The notes under the pieces are model-generated. The model ran no database searches and had not been told where the DNA came from. It worked only from the letters and a program-made list of their open reading frames with translations. From Winogradskyella helgolandensis (GTDB lineage Bacteria; Bacteroidota; Bacteroidia; Flavobacteriales; Flavobacteriaceae), in assembly GCF_013404085.1 (NCBI RefSeq), contig NZ_JABFHO010000001.1, forward strand, positions 1,611,001-1,675,000: a stretch of DNA of 64,000 bases. The letters are read 5' to 3'. Positions 41,997 to 50,633 of the stretch are shown here, piece after piece. A program made the translations under genes and the position numbers. Within the stretch, counting starts at the first letter, position 1; every line of letters starts with the position of its first letter.

Positions 41997-42407
41997 TTAC
42001 TTTGCGGCTACAATAGTCCCTTTAATCTTCAGGATTTTGTTCCCTCCTTCAGCATTAGACATTACCGTGATGGTTTTGGTGAAGGCACCCAATCGCTTAG
42101 TATCGTATTTAATTTCTAATTCACCTTGGCTTCCTGGTTGTATAGGTGCTTTAGAATAGCTAGGCACTGTGCAGCCGCAACTTGTTTTTACTTTTGTAAT
42201 GAGTAAGGGAGCATCACCAGTGTTGGTAAATGTAAAGAGGCGCTTCCCTTCAGAATTCTGAGTAATCGTCCCGTAGTCAATAATTTCTGTTTTAAATTTT
42301 AAAATAGCGACTTTAGAATCGTATTTGTCAAATTCAGTTGGTGGTGCTACGTTAAAAAAGTTCATTGCTAAAACTAAAATAACGGCAATGTTTAAAGTTT
42401 GCTTCAT
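41997..42407 (-). CDS. DUF1573 domain protein
   Basis: The 136-residue protein has an N-terminal signal peptide (LNIAVILVLAMNFFNVAPP). One DUF1573 beta-sandwich (about 40-135) follows, including DYGTITQNSEGKRLFTFTNTG, ITKVKTSCGCTVPSYSK and PGSQGELEIKYDTK. The CGC motif is typical. These small exported proteins are abundant in Bacteroidota and related to ASPM/SPD-2/Hydin-type folds; their function is not defined. Confidence 0.88.
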   Translation of the reverse strand: MKQTLNIAVILVLAMNFFNVAPPTEFDKYDSKVAILKFKTEIIDYGTITQNSEGKRLFTFTNTGDAPLLITKVKTSCGCTVPSYSKAPIQPGSQGELEIKYDTKRLGAFTKTITVMSNAEGGNKILKIKGTIVAAK

Positions 42408-42516
42408 AATAAATATTTTAAATGATTAATATGAAAACAAACATCACATATAAACATGTAAATGTTAAAAAAACCAGGTTGGAAATCGGTACTAGTACCA
42501 AGGTTGAATTTTGTAA

Positions 42517-43572
42517 CTATTTGATAAATAGTGATTTTGCATCATCTCTAGATTGTACATTGAGTTTCTTGTAGATGTTGTTAGTGTGTGTTTTTACAGT
42601 ACTCACACTTAAAAAAAGGGATTCAGCAATGTCTTTATTTGTTTTATCTAAGAGCAAATGCTCTAAAACCACTTGCTCTTGTTTAGATAATTTTGCTTTT
42701 AAATCGTCTATTTTACATTGATTGCGTTTCCAAAAGCGATACAGGAAAAATAGATTTAGCATCATTGAAAATCCTAAAATAGCATAGAGGAAAATACTCA
42801 AGTTTGATGTTGTATTTCCATGCGAAGAAGATAACATATAACGATCAGCTTCTAGTTCGTTGGAATATTGATTGGTGTAGGTTGAATTTGGGTAACTTGT
42901 TTCTAATCGTGTTTTTAAATTATCGTAATAGTCGTTTTCCTTTAAATCTTCAACATAATAGCTATGCAAATCACTACTTCTATCCGATAAATACTTATAA
43001 ATATAGAGTTCTGCTAAAGGTTCATTTAAAGCCTCACCGAAGTATTGAAGGGTTTTAAACCATTTTTTGTTATTTAGTTTTCGATTGGCTTCACTTCTAA
43101 ATTCACTATAAGCAAAACGCATATCATTTTTTAATGAATCGATTTTTACAAAAGCGTTAGCCTTTGGGTTATTGGATTCTACCCGGCAAAATACCTGGTT
43201 TCCAAATGAAAAAGGTAACTTTAAGGTGTCCGAATTTTTGGCAATGAAGAGGAGTTCTTCACTATCACTACAATGCCCATTAAAGTGATTGATACCTTGT
43301 TGCATATCGGAACATTTATCTACATGAATGCGATAGATTCTGTTTTCGGTATCGAGCATATTCCCTTTAAATTCAAAAAAACCATTAGAGTCAGCCGATG
43401 TTTTTGCAATAATTTGTTCGGAATACACACCAGACATTTTTCGGTAATCTTCAACAATAGAAAGGTATACAGATCTGTCCCATTCTTCAGGGTTTGTATA
43501 ACCCGAAAAAGAATATTGAGCTTTACAAACTGAGGTGATAATTAAAAAAACGTATAGTGTTTTTAGTCGCAT
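42517..43572 (-). CDS. Membrane-tethered LuxR-type transcriptional regulator
   Basis: The 351-residue protein starts with a signal sequence (TLYVFLIITSVCKA). An extracytoplasmic region of about 230 residues contains TSADSNGFFEFKGNM, a possible carboxypeptidase-regulatory-like beta-sandwich. A membrane helix (IFLYAILGFSMMLNLFFLYRFW, about 256-277), a short coiled coil and a LuxR/GerE helix-turn-helix follow (about 288-350, LSKQEQVVLEHLLLDKTNKD, VSTVKTHTNNIYKKLN). The DNA-binding domain is cytoplasmic and the sensor outside, so it could couple an envelope signal directly to transcription. Its targets are unknown. Confidence 0.82.
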   Translation of the reverse strand: MRLKTLYVFLIITSVCKAQYSFSGYTNPEEWDRSVYLSIVEDYRKMSGVYSEQIIAKTSADSNGFFEFKGNMLDTENRIYRIHVDKCSDMQQGINHFNGHCSDSEELLFIAKNSDTLKLPFSFGNQVFCRVESNNPKANAFVKIDSLKNDMRFAYSEFRSEANRKLNNKKWFKTLQYFGEALNEPLAELYIYKYLSDRSSDLHSYYVEDLKENDYYDNLKTRLETSYPNSTYTNQYSNELEADRYMLSSSHGNTTSNLSIFLYAILGFSMMLNLFFLYRFWKRNQCKIDDLKAKLSKQEQVVLEHLLLDKTNKDIAESLFLSVSTVKTHTNNIYKKLNVQSRDDAKSLFIK

Positions 43573-43682
43573 GTAACGAAACTACATAAATTTATTAGGA
43601 TTTTGATACATCAAATTCATAAAAAGTGTAACAAACCGAGTGGAATGACGTCCTATTTATACATCAAATCATCAAACAAATT

Positions 43683-43841
43683 ATGAGTATCTGGCGCGTT
43701 ATCCTTTCTATCATTTGTCCACCTTTAGCAGTTTTAGATAAAGGCTGTGGTTCAATTCTAATCACGTTTCTATTATGGCTATGTGGTTGGGTGCCTGGTG
43801 TTATTGCCGCATTGGTTATATTGAATAATCCAGAGCGATAA
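43683..43841 (+). CDS. YqaE/Pmp3 family membrane microprotein
   Basis: The 52-residue protein starts MSIWRVILSIICPPLAVLDK. It has two membrane helices joined by KGCG, and the end VPGVIAALVILNN matches the YqaE/Pmp3 (UPF0057) signature, including the conserved PPLAV and GWVPG. Relatives affect membrane potential and ion homeostasis in yeast and plants, and bacterial ones are stress-related. The start is an ATG after a short AT-rich leader. Confidence 0.9.
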   Translation: MSIWRVILSIICPPLAVLDKGCGSILITFLLWLCGWVPGVIAALVILNNPER

Positions 43842-43880
43842 AAGTCTTACCTTTGTAGCTTTAAACACTAAAATATTACA

Positions 43881-44645
43881 ATGAAAAAGGTTTTTACACT
43901 ACTTATGTGTGCAGTGCTATTGGCGCTTAGCAGTTGTCAGTTCTCTGAAAATATTTACATAAATGAAGATGGTAGTGGTACCGTAAAATTCTCAATGGAT
44001 GCATCAGAAATGATGGATGTGTTAGAACAATTAGGTGATGACGCTTCTGGCGAAATGAGCAAAGCTGTAGATTCAACAATTGTTTTTAAAGACTTTCTAG
44101 TAGAATATAAAGATAGTATAGAGAATTTGTCCTTAAAAGAGCAAGAAAAGATTAAAGCCATGGAAGATTACAAACTTCATATGGTTATGGATCCTGATAA
44201 AAAGAAGATGTTTTTTGATATAGAAACAGATTTTGATAATGCCAATGAGTTGCGCGATATGTACAAAGCAATGAATAATTTCAATAGTTTAAAAGGAGAT
44301 GAAACTGCTAGTGATAACTTACCGTTAAGTCCTTTTTCTAGTATGGGGAATGAAGGTTCAACTTTGGTGAGTTACTCATATGATGGTAAGGTTTTTAAAA
44401 GAAGTGCTGAGATTATTGATGTCGAAAAACACCAACAATCTTTAGATAGTATTGATAAATCGGCTATGATGTTGGGATCGTCTAAGTATAGAATTAATTA
44501 TCATTTTCCAAAAGCTGTAAAGTCCTTTTCAAAACAAGGAGCCATGTACAGTGAAGATAGAAAAACGGTTACTTATGAAGTTGCGTTTATCGACATGCTT
44601 AAGAATCCAGAACTATTGGATATTGAAGTTGTTTTAGAAGATTAA
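43881..44645 (+). CDS. Lipoprotein of unknown function
   Basis: The 254-residue protein has a lipobox (VLLALSSCQFSEN) and a beta-hairpin start (NIYINEDGSGTVKFSMD) of the type found in several lipoproteins with a repeated strand pattern. A helical middle (about 55-125) and a beta-rich end (KYRINYHFPKAVKSF, TYEVAFIDMLKNPELL) follow. I do not recognise a named family, although similar proteins occur in Flavobacteriia. It is 12 bases upstream of lipB and probably co-transcribed. Confidence 0.72.
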   Translation: MKKVFTLLMCAVLLALSSCQFSENIYINEDGSGTVKFSMDASEMMDVLEQLGDDASGEMSKAVDSTIVFKDFLVEYKDSIENLSLKEQEKIKAMEDYKLHMVMDPDKKKMFFDIETDFDNANELRDMYKAMNNFNSLKGDETASDNLPLSPFSSMGNEGSTLVSYSYDGKVFKRSAEIIDVEKHQQSLDSIDKSAMMLGSSKYRINYHFPKAVKSFSKQGAMYSEDRKTVTYEVAFIDMLKNPELLDIEVVLED

Positions 44646-44657
44646 AAACTAATTATT

Positions 44658-45368
44658 TTGAATAAAACGATACAACTTCAGGATTTAGGAATTAAGGATT
44701 TTAAGGACACTTGGGATTACCAAGAAGCACTTTTTAAAGCCATTTTAGAGACTAAAATAAAGAATAGAAGAGAGGATGCAGGTTTAGTTACTGACAATCA
44801 CTTTCTTTTTGTAGAACATCCACACGTCTATACTTTGGGTAAAAGTGGAGACTTGTCTAACTTATTGCTTTCAGAGGAAGAACTCACAGAAAAAGGAGCG
44901 ACTTTCTACAAAATAAATAGAGGTGGAGATATTACTTATCATGGTCCAGGCCAAATTGTAGGTTATCCGATTCTAGATTTAGATAATTTCTTTACAGATA
45001 TACATAAGTACTTACGTTTTTTAGAAGAAGTGATTATTCTCACATTAGCTGAGTATGGATTAAAAACCGAACGTAGTCCTGGTGAAACAGGGGTTTGGCT
45101 CGGGGTTGGAACACCATTTGCTCGTAAAATTTGTGCAATGGGAGTACGCGCTAGCCGTTGGGTAACGATGCATGGATTTGCATTGAATGTGAATGCCGAT
45201 TTAGGGTATTTTGATCATATTATTCCATGTGGTATTCGCGGCAAGGCAGTTACAACACTTAATAATGAATTAGGTGTCGATAAAGTTGATGAAACTGAGG
45301 TGAAAACTAAGATTTTGAAACATTTTTCAGAATTATTCAATGCTGAGTTTACAGCGTCTGTGGATTAG
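44658..45368 (+). CDS. lipB: Octanoyltransferase
   Basis: The 236-residue protein has the LipB motifs RGGDITYHGPGQIVGYP (about 94-110), ARKICAMGVR with the catalytic lysine (about 154-163) and IIPCGIRGKAVT with the catalytic cysteine. It moves octanoyl groups from acyl carrier protein to lipoyl domains, including those of the E2 encoded at 2251-3558. I place the start at TTG 44658 (MNKTIQLQDLG) because the preceding bases are AT-rich and no in-frame ATG fits the family N-terminus. The stop overlaps the convergent DUF1275 stop by three bases. Confidence 0.92.
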   Translation: MNKTIQLQDLGIKDFKDTWDYQEALFKAILETKIKNRREDAGLVTDNHFLFVEHPHVYTLGKSGDLSNLLLSEEELTEKGATFYKINRGGDITYHGPGQIVGYPILDLDNFFTDIHKYLRFLEEVIILTLAEYGLKTERSPGETGVWLGVGTPFARKICAMGVRASRWVTMHGFALNVNADLGYFDHIIPCGIRGKAVTTLNNELGVDKVDETEVKTKILKHFSELFNAEFTASVD

Positions 45369-46099
45369 TTTCTTTGGCTGTATTTTCGCTTCGTTTTGAT
45401 GTAACCATATCTTAAATCATCATAAAATAGACTGATTGCTAAGATAAATGCAGCTACTAATAATGTATTTAATTTTATATCTAATTTTGAATAAAGGTAA
45501 CCGCCAACGAGTCCTCCAAAAAAGAAGAAGCAAATAATTGCAATTCTCAGCTTAATCGTTGCTATTATTTGGGTTCTGTTATGGTGATTTCCTCGGAAAC
45601 ATAATTGGGAAAGCTCAATTCCTAAATCTGTAAATAAACCTGTTAAATGGGTTGTTCTCACCACTGCATTAGAGATTTTTGTTACCAGTGAATTTTGGAG
45701 TCCCATAGCAAAGAGAAGTGCGCAAATAATGACATTTGGATATTGTATTGTAGTTATGTCGCTTGTAAAAGCAATTACAGCTAAAATAAGAACTTCAATT
45801 AATGTTGGGAGAACAAAAACATTCATTCGTTTGTTTTCTTTGAATTTTTCAATAAGAAAACTTGAAAAGAAAGAGCCAAAAAGGAACGATATAATATAAA
45901 GTAAAAAGATAGTGCCTTTCCAAAATTCAAAATTGGCTACATCACTAATAAACAGCGCAAAATGGCCGGTGACATTGGTGGTTAATTGGTGAAATGCTAA
46001 GAATCCAGTGACATTGACAATACCCGCAACAAACGACAAAATAGTAGCAATTCGCAGATTGTGTAATAATGTTCTGCTTTTACCTTGATGTCTAAACAT
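45365..46099 (-). CDS. DUF1275 (YoaK family) membrane protein
   Basis: The 244-residue protein has six predicted membrane helices and the family pattern SFVAGIVNVTGFLAFHQLTTNVTGHFA near the N-terminus, with ALLFAMGLQNSLVTKISNAVVRTTHLTGLFTDLG in the middle. The TxVTGH and THLTG motifs mark DUF1275. Its function is unknown; transport has been suggested for relatives. The gene ends in a 4-base overlap with lipB. Confidence 0.88.
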   Translation of the reverse strand: MFRHQGKSRTLLHNLRIATILSFVAGIVNVTGFLAFHQLTTNVTGHFALFISDVANFEFWKGTIFLLYIISFLFGSFFSSFLIEKFKENKRMNVFVLPTLIEVLILAVIAFTSDITTIQYPNVIICALLFAMGLQNSLVTKISNAVVRTTHLTGLFTDLGIELSQLCFRGNHHNRTQIIATIKLRIAIICFFFFGGLVGGYLYSKLDIKLNTLLVAAFILAISLFYDDLRYGYIKTKRKYSQRN

Positions 46100-46169
46100 G
46101 CCTTTTATTTTAGAGGATCAAATTACATACTTTTTATGAAAATAAGACTTATAGTGTACAATACCTGTT

Positions 46170-47858
46170 TCAATTAGAGCAATTCCCATTAAGCATGTGC
46201 ATCTCACTTGGGTTATAGGCGTTATTTGACGCAAAATTGTAGCCATTCATAAAGTCGTCCATTCCTGAAATTAGAGTCGTTAAACCACAAAAATCGGATA
46301 ACTGAGGATTCGATTGGATGTTAATTATACCTCGGTTAAACGCGAAATTTACCATTGGGTCCAAATCTGTAATATTTGCGTTTTCCCAAATTAGCAACGC
46401 GTGGTAGTCAGCCTGATTATCGCTAAAATTAATGTTTTCAATGCCGCTAAATGTTGTAAGTGCATTGTTTCTAGATATTTCTAAAGTATGGTTAAGATCT
46501 GTTAAATTTTCTAAACCATTCAAGTTACTTAAGAGCGGATTGTCAGCTATATGAAGCGATATGGCTTGACTTAAATTTTCTAAACCATCTATATTTTGTA
46601 AAACATTATTGTTGGTTATGTTTACTGCAGAAGTGCTGGAGGTTATATTATTTAACCCTTCTAAGTTTAATAAACTATCATTATCAATAATGCTTAATTC
46701 TCCACAACTAGCAACACCTTCTAAACCAATTAACGAGGTTAAACTGTCATTGTTAGAGATCGATAGCGTATGCGGAACATTGCTTAAATTTTCTAATCCG
46801 GAAATTGAATTTAGACTCGGGTTATATACTACCCAAAAATAATTAGTAACAGAACTTAGAGAAGATAATCCATCTAAACTTAAAAGCATATCATTATCTG
46901 CAATATAAACTTGGTGAGCTGTAGTGATACCATTGAGTCCAATACAATTAATTAATTGGTCGTTATCTTCAATAGTTAGTTTAGCATAGGAGTAAGTTAT
47001 ATCTATATTTTCTAAACCATTAAAATTGGTGCATATGGTGTTTCTTATAGAAAGATTCCCATTCACTGAAGTTATACTTTCGAGTAAAGACAAATCTGTA
47101 ATGTCGGTTAAATTCTGTTGTAGGCTACCTATGTTAAGATTACCATCGATTTCATTATAGCCATCATTACCAAAAGCGTCGACCATAGATTGATCACTTA
47201 ATAATAAATCATCATCGTAAATTTTAATATCCGTAGTAAAACTGAATGAAACCGTTGTTGTTTTTCCTTGTTCATCAACAGCCTCAACCCAACCTGTATA
47301 ATCCGTTAACCCTCTTAAGCTTTCAAAAGATTGGTTTAATGCTATTGATTCGCCTTCTATAAGTAGGTCTTCTAGATAAATATTGTATATAATTTCTCCT
47401 TCTTCTGGGTCAGTAGAAGCAGTCCACGCAATTCTTGGATAAAAAGGGTTGGTGCTGGTTATAGTTATTTCAAATAACGATGGAGGCTGATTTAGGGTAG
47501 TTTCAAAATTAAAAGGTGCTGAAATTGTATGTCCTTCGGGATCAGAAGCTACAACTTCACCACTATAACTTTCGTTTTCTAGTAATCCTTCAAAACTGTA
47601 AGTTGTATCTGTGATGTTATCTACCTGTTTTATGTTGTTAAGATAAACGTCATAGAATACAGTACTTCCTTCTGGATCTATGGATGGACTCCAAGTGATG
47701 TCAGCAGAAGTCTCCGCAATAGGATGTACTGTAACTTCAAAAGTTGAAGGAGGTTGATTTTCAGTTTCATCAACATCATTGTCTGAACACGCAGATACAC
47801 AAATGAAGAAAAGTCCTAAGATTAGTTGTCTTTTAATTACTGCAATTTCCATTGGCAA
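46170..47858 (-). CDS. FN3/LRR-like surface lipoprotein (second of a tandem pair)
   Basis: The 562-residue protein has a lipobox (FFICVSACSDNDVDE), two fibronectin type III-like domains (about 38-120 and 127-215) and a series of beta-helical repeats resembling receptor-L or leucine-rich repeats (about 235-545, with NISFSNLxGLENL-type units such as FNGLENIDI and ISGLENLSNV). The tail is NPSEMHMLNGNCSN. The start is ATG 47858, or 47852 (MEIAVIKRQ). The first codons overlap the end of the preceding paralogue by up to 26 bases, so translation is coupled. No catalytic motif is seen, and a binding or adhesion role is inferred. Confidence 0.78.
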   Translation of the reverse strand: MPMEIAVIKRQLILGLFFICVSACSDNDVDETENQPPSTFEVTVHPIAETSADITWSPSIDPEGSTVFYDVYLNNIKQVDNITDTTYSFEGLLENESYSGEVVASDPEGHTISAPFNFETTLNQPPSLFEITITSTNPFYPRIAWTASTDPEEGEIIYNIYLEDLLIEGESIALNQSFESLRGLTDYTGWVEAVDEQGKTTTVSFSFTTDIKIYDDDLLLSDQSMVDAFGNDGYNEIDGNLNIGSLQQNLTDITDLSLLESITSVNGNLSIRNTICTNFNGLENIDITYSYAKLTIEDNDQLINCIGLNGITTAHQVYIADNDMLLSLDGLSSLSSVTNYFWVVYNPSLNSISGLENLSNVPHTLSISNNDSLTSLIGLEGVASCGELSIIDNDSLLNLEGLNNITSSTSAVNITNNNVLQNIDGLENLSQAISLHIADNPLLSNLNGLENLTDLNHTLEISRNNALTTFSGIENINFSDNQADYHALLIWENANITDLDPMVNFAFNRGIINIQSNPQLSDFCGLTTLISGMDDFMNGYNFASNNAYNPSEMHMLNGNCSN

Positions 47859-49431
47859 TATCAGTTGTTGAGGGGTTATATGAGTTGTTGTTTATTGATG
47901 GACTAGAACCTGGAGAGAAGTTTTGCATTAAATCTTGTAGTGCACAAAAATCTGATAAATTGCTGTTACCAACAAAGTTTATGGTACCGCCTATTTGGTT
48001 TAAATTTTCTAAACCATTTAAACTTGTAAGGCTTGTGTTATAGAAAAAACTCAAGTTACCATAGGTTATTTCGGTAAGAGTAGCTAGGCCATTTACGTTT
48101 TGCAAAGCCGAATTATCTTGAATATCAAAATCACCTCCAACAATACTTAAGGAGGATAACGCATTAAAATTTTCGAGTAATGTGTTTTTTATAAATACAC
48201 GACCAATACTTTCAATATTATTAATTCCCTCTAATGTGGTCAGCGCCGTGTTGCTTGTTAAATTTAGATCGCCAATTAACGCCGTAACGCTACTGAAAGC
48301 ATTAATTTGAGTTAGAGACCAATTCGCTTGAAACCAAATACTATCTACAGAATTTAAATTGTTAAATCCAGTAACAGTAATTAGATTTATATTATTTAAT
48401 ATGGCTAGTGTTGTGCCAATTGTGGTAAGATTGTTTATGCCTGATATATCTTGAAGATTACTATTTTGTTCAATTTGAAATGTACCAAATACTTCTTCCA
48501 ATTTGTCTAGGCCATCTAAATTATTTAGACCATCATTATTACTGATTTTGAAATTCTGACCAACATGCTCTATGCCTAAACCTGATAAACTCGTTAAGGT
48601 TCCCATAAAATTGATATGAAAATACCCTCTCACTATTTTTATGCTGTTAATAGGTGATAAATCCGTAACATCAGTAAACACGGCAAGTCCATCCATCTCT
48701 AAATTACCGGTGATTTCAATGTATCCAAGTTCTCCAAAGCTATTGACGGCTTGTTGTGTTCTTAGGCTTAAATCCCCTTGGTAAATACCATCTAAGGTTT
48801 CTAAATTAGAAATTAAATTAGTTGTATTATCTATGTCATCTTTAGCAACAATTTTAAGGTTGTAAACTGTTGCCGCATTTAGATTTTCGATTAAAAAGCT
48901 AGTCTCGCTCAGGTTTGAAGCAATCAACGTATCATCAATGTATAAATCGTATGAAACATTTGTACCTTCTGGATCTATAGCTTCTGTCCAACTGACATCA
49001 ATTGAAATATTGCTTGGTGTAGCTAAAATAATTTCAAAATTGCTTGGTGGTAAATTTTCAGTAGTTGTAAATGAAAAATCAGCAATGCGCTCGTTGCCAG
49101 AAGGATCGTGAGCTATAACGAAACCTTCATAATCATTTGAGATTGATAAGTTTTCAAAACTATAAGTTCTAGTGTTTTGATGACTAGAATATTCTTGGTT
49201 TTCCAAATAAACCGAATAACTTATTGTGTCTCCTTCTGGATCAAAGGATTCGCTCCAGCTAATATCTATATTGGTAACACTGGTTGAGTTTACAGTAACT
49301 TCAAATTCTGAAGGAATACCATTATTACTTGTATCTGTAGAGCAACTCAATGCTGTTAACACAACAAGTATAAGGAGTGATTTTGTTATATTAATGTAGG
49401 TTGGTTTTTCTTTTGTAGGTATTGGAGTCAA
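47833..49431 (-). CDS. FN3/LRR-like surface lipoprotein (first of a tandem pair)
   Basis: The 532-residue protein has a lipobox (VLTALSCSTDTSNNG). Two fibronectin type III-like domains (about 40-115 and 125-210) are followed by beta-helical leucine-rich-like repeats (about 220-515, for example LNNLTTI and LTTLEGINNIESIG). The tail is NPSTTDIANGNCSN, nearly identical in pattern to its downstream neighbour's NPSEMHMLNGNCSN. The two proteins share the whole domain order and are clearly paralogues by tandem duplication. Surface display or binding is inferred. Confidence 0.78.
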   Translation of the reverse strand: MTPIPTKEKPTYINITKSLLILVVLTALSCSTDTSNNGIPSEFEVTVNSTSVTNIDISWSESFDPEGDTISYSVYLENQEYSSHQNTRTYSFENLSISNDYEGFVIAHDPSGNERIADFSFTTTENLPPSNFEIILATPSNISIDVSWTEAIDPEGTNVSYDLYIDDTLIASNLSETSFLIENLNAATVYNLKIVAKDDIDNTTNLISNLETLDGIYQGDLSLRTQQAVNSFGELGYIEITGNLEMDGLAVFTDVTDLSPINSIKIVRGYFHINFMGTLTSLSGLGIEHVGQNFKISNNDGLNNLDGLDKLEEVFGTFQIEQNSNLQDISGINNLTTIGTTLAILNNINLITVTGFNNLNSVDSIWFQANWSLTQINAFSSVTALIGDLNLTSNTALTTLEGINNIESIGRVFIKNTLLENFNALSSLSIVGGDFDIQDNSALQNVNGLATLTEITYGNLSFFYNTSLTSLNGLENLNQIGGTINFVGNSNLSDFCALQDLMQNFSPGSSPSINNNSYNPSTTDIANGNCSN

Positions 49432-49494
49432 TAGTTTTGAAGTAAAAGATTAGAGAACTAAGTTCTACTTTTTTTTTAACATGTACAAACCAAA

Positions 49495-50544
49495 TTATGT
49501 CTCATCATTAAAAAATACCTTATAAAAATGCATTTTTTTGTCCTCATCGTAACCACGTTCTAAATATTCTGCTGAGGCATCTGGTGCATCAACATCTAGT
49601 TTTATTTGTATGTTGGTGTCCAATTTAATTTCGGTTTTAATCTTTTGCTTTTGTTTTTTTAAAGCAACTTCCGAAACGTCAAACTGGTTTCTAATGAGGA
49701 CTTTATTGTCAGTCTCATAAATCTTTTTATAGTCTTCAAAAAGTTGAATTTTATCTTCCTCCTCAAAAACTTCTTCTTTAAACGTATCGATATTTACAAT
49801 TTCGTTTTCTTTGAAAAAGTCAACTGTTTTAGCTAAAAAGTTGCTCTGTTCTTGACCTCCATAATTAGGTTGTAATATTTCTTTAGAAAATTCTCTGCAT
49901 AGCTCTATGCAATTCTTGGTGTGCTGGTTGCTATCGTCAGGATACCTAATGTTTAGGAAACTTTTAATCCAATATTGGGTGTCGTAAGTGTTGTTATCAA
50001 CGCTAAATACAATTTTACCTTCCATGTCGGAAGTATTCAAAATTAAACACCCTTTATCTACCTTCTTAGCTTGAATCCCTTTTTGCACTAAAATGTCGTA
50101 GTTATTATCTTCTAAATAGGTCTGAAAAAATTCTGTTTTGTTTTCAATTTTAAAGATACCAATGGCATCGGTAAAATAGTCTTCATATTGTACATTTTCA
50201 AAATGACAAATAAGGACATCTCCTGTTTTAATTTGAGCCGAATTACTTTGTTCAAACAAATGGGTTACAATATGCTTTGAAATCTCTACAAAATCAGCGT
50301 CCTCTTTAAAAAGTTGATCGCTGTAGATGTTAATTTCATTCAGCCCAACATCACTATGGTGATGGAAACGATAACTTTCTGCAACACTTACAAAAGGCTT
50401 TAAAAGATACGGTAGCATTAAATTATAAGTGGCTTCATCAAATTCTACAATAGCATCAGAAAAAGCATTTTTTGTGCCATTAAATTTATTGCCAACTTTG
50501 TGAATTATACAGCTTCTTAAGGATGCTTTTTGTCGTTTTATCAT
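49495..50544 (-). CDS. Nucleoid-associated protein (NdpA/YejK-like)
   Basis: The 349-residue protein matches the 37-kDa nucleoid-associated family. The N-terminal region has AIIxK-like SLRSCIIHKVGNKFNG, the middle has ICHFENVQYEDYFTDAIGIFKI, and the C-terminal half contains a helical part with FLAKTVDFFKENEIV and a short tail with YLERGYDEDKKMHFYKVFF. It is cytoplasmic and binds DNA in characterised relatives. The ATG at 50544 follows an AT-rich promoter region. Confidence 0.88.
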   Translation of the reverse strand: MIKRQKASLRSCIIHKVGNKFNGTKNAFSDAIVEFDEATYNLMLPYLLKPFVSVAESYRFHHHSDVGLNEINIYSDQLFKEDADFVEISKHIVTHLFEQSNSAQIKTGDVLICHFENVQYEDYFTDAIGIFKIENKTEFFQTYLEDNNYDILVQKGIQAKKVDKGCLILNTSDMEGKIVFSVDNNTYDTQYWIKSFLNIRYPDDSNQHTKNCIELCREFSKEILQPNYGGQEQSNFLAKTVDFFKENEIVNIDTFKEEVFEEEDKIQLFEDYKKIYETDNKVLIRNQFDVSEVALKKQKQKIKTEIKLDTNIQIKLDVDAPDASAEYLERGYDEDKKMHFYKVFFNDET

Positions 50545-50633
50545 GGGTAGAAATAGTGTCTAAATATTGATTATGCAAAACTACAAAAGTAGGGCTTATT
50601 CTGATTGAAAATAGTCCTAAAATAGAATTGCTT

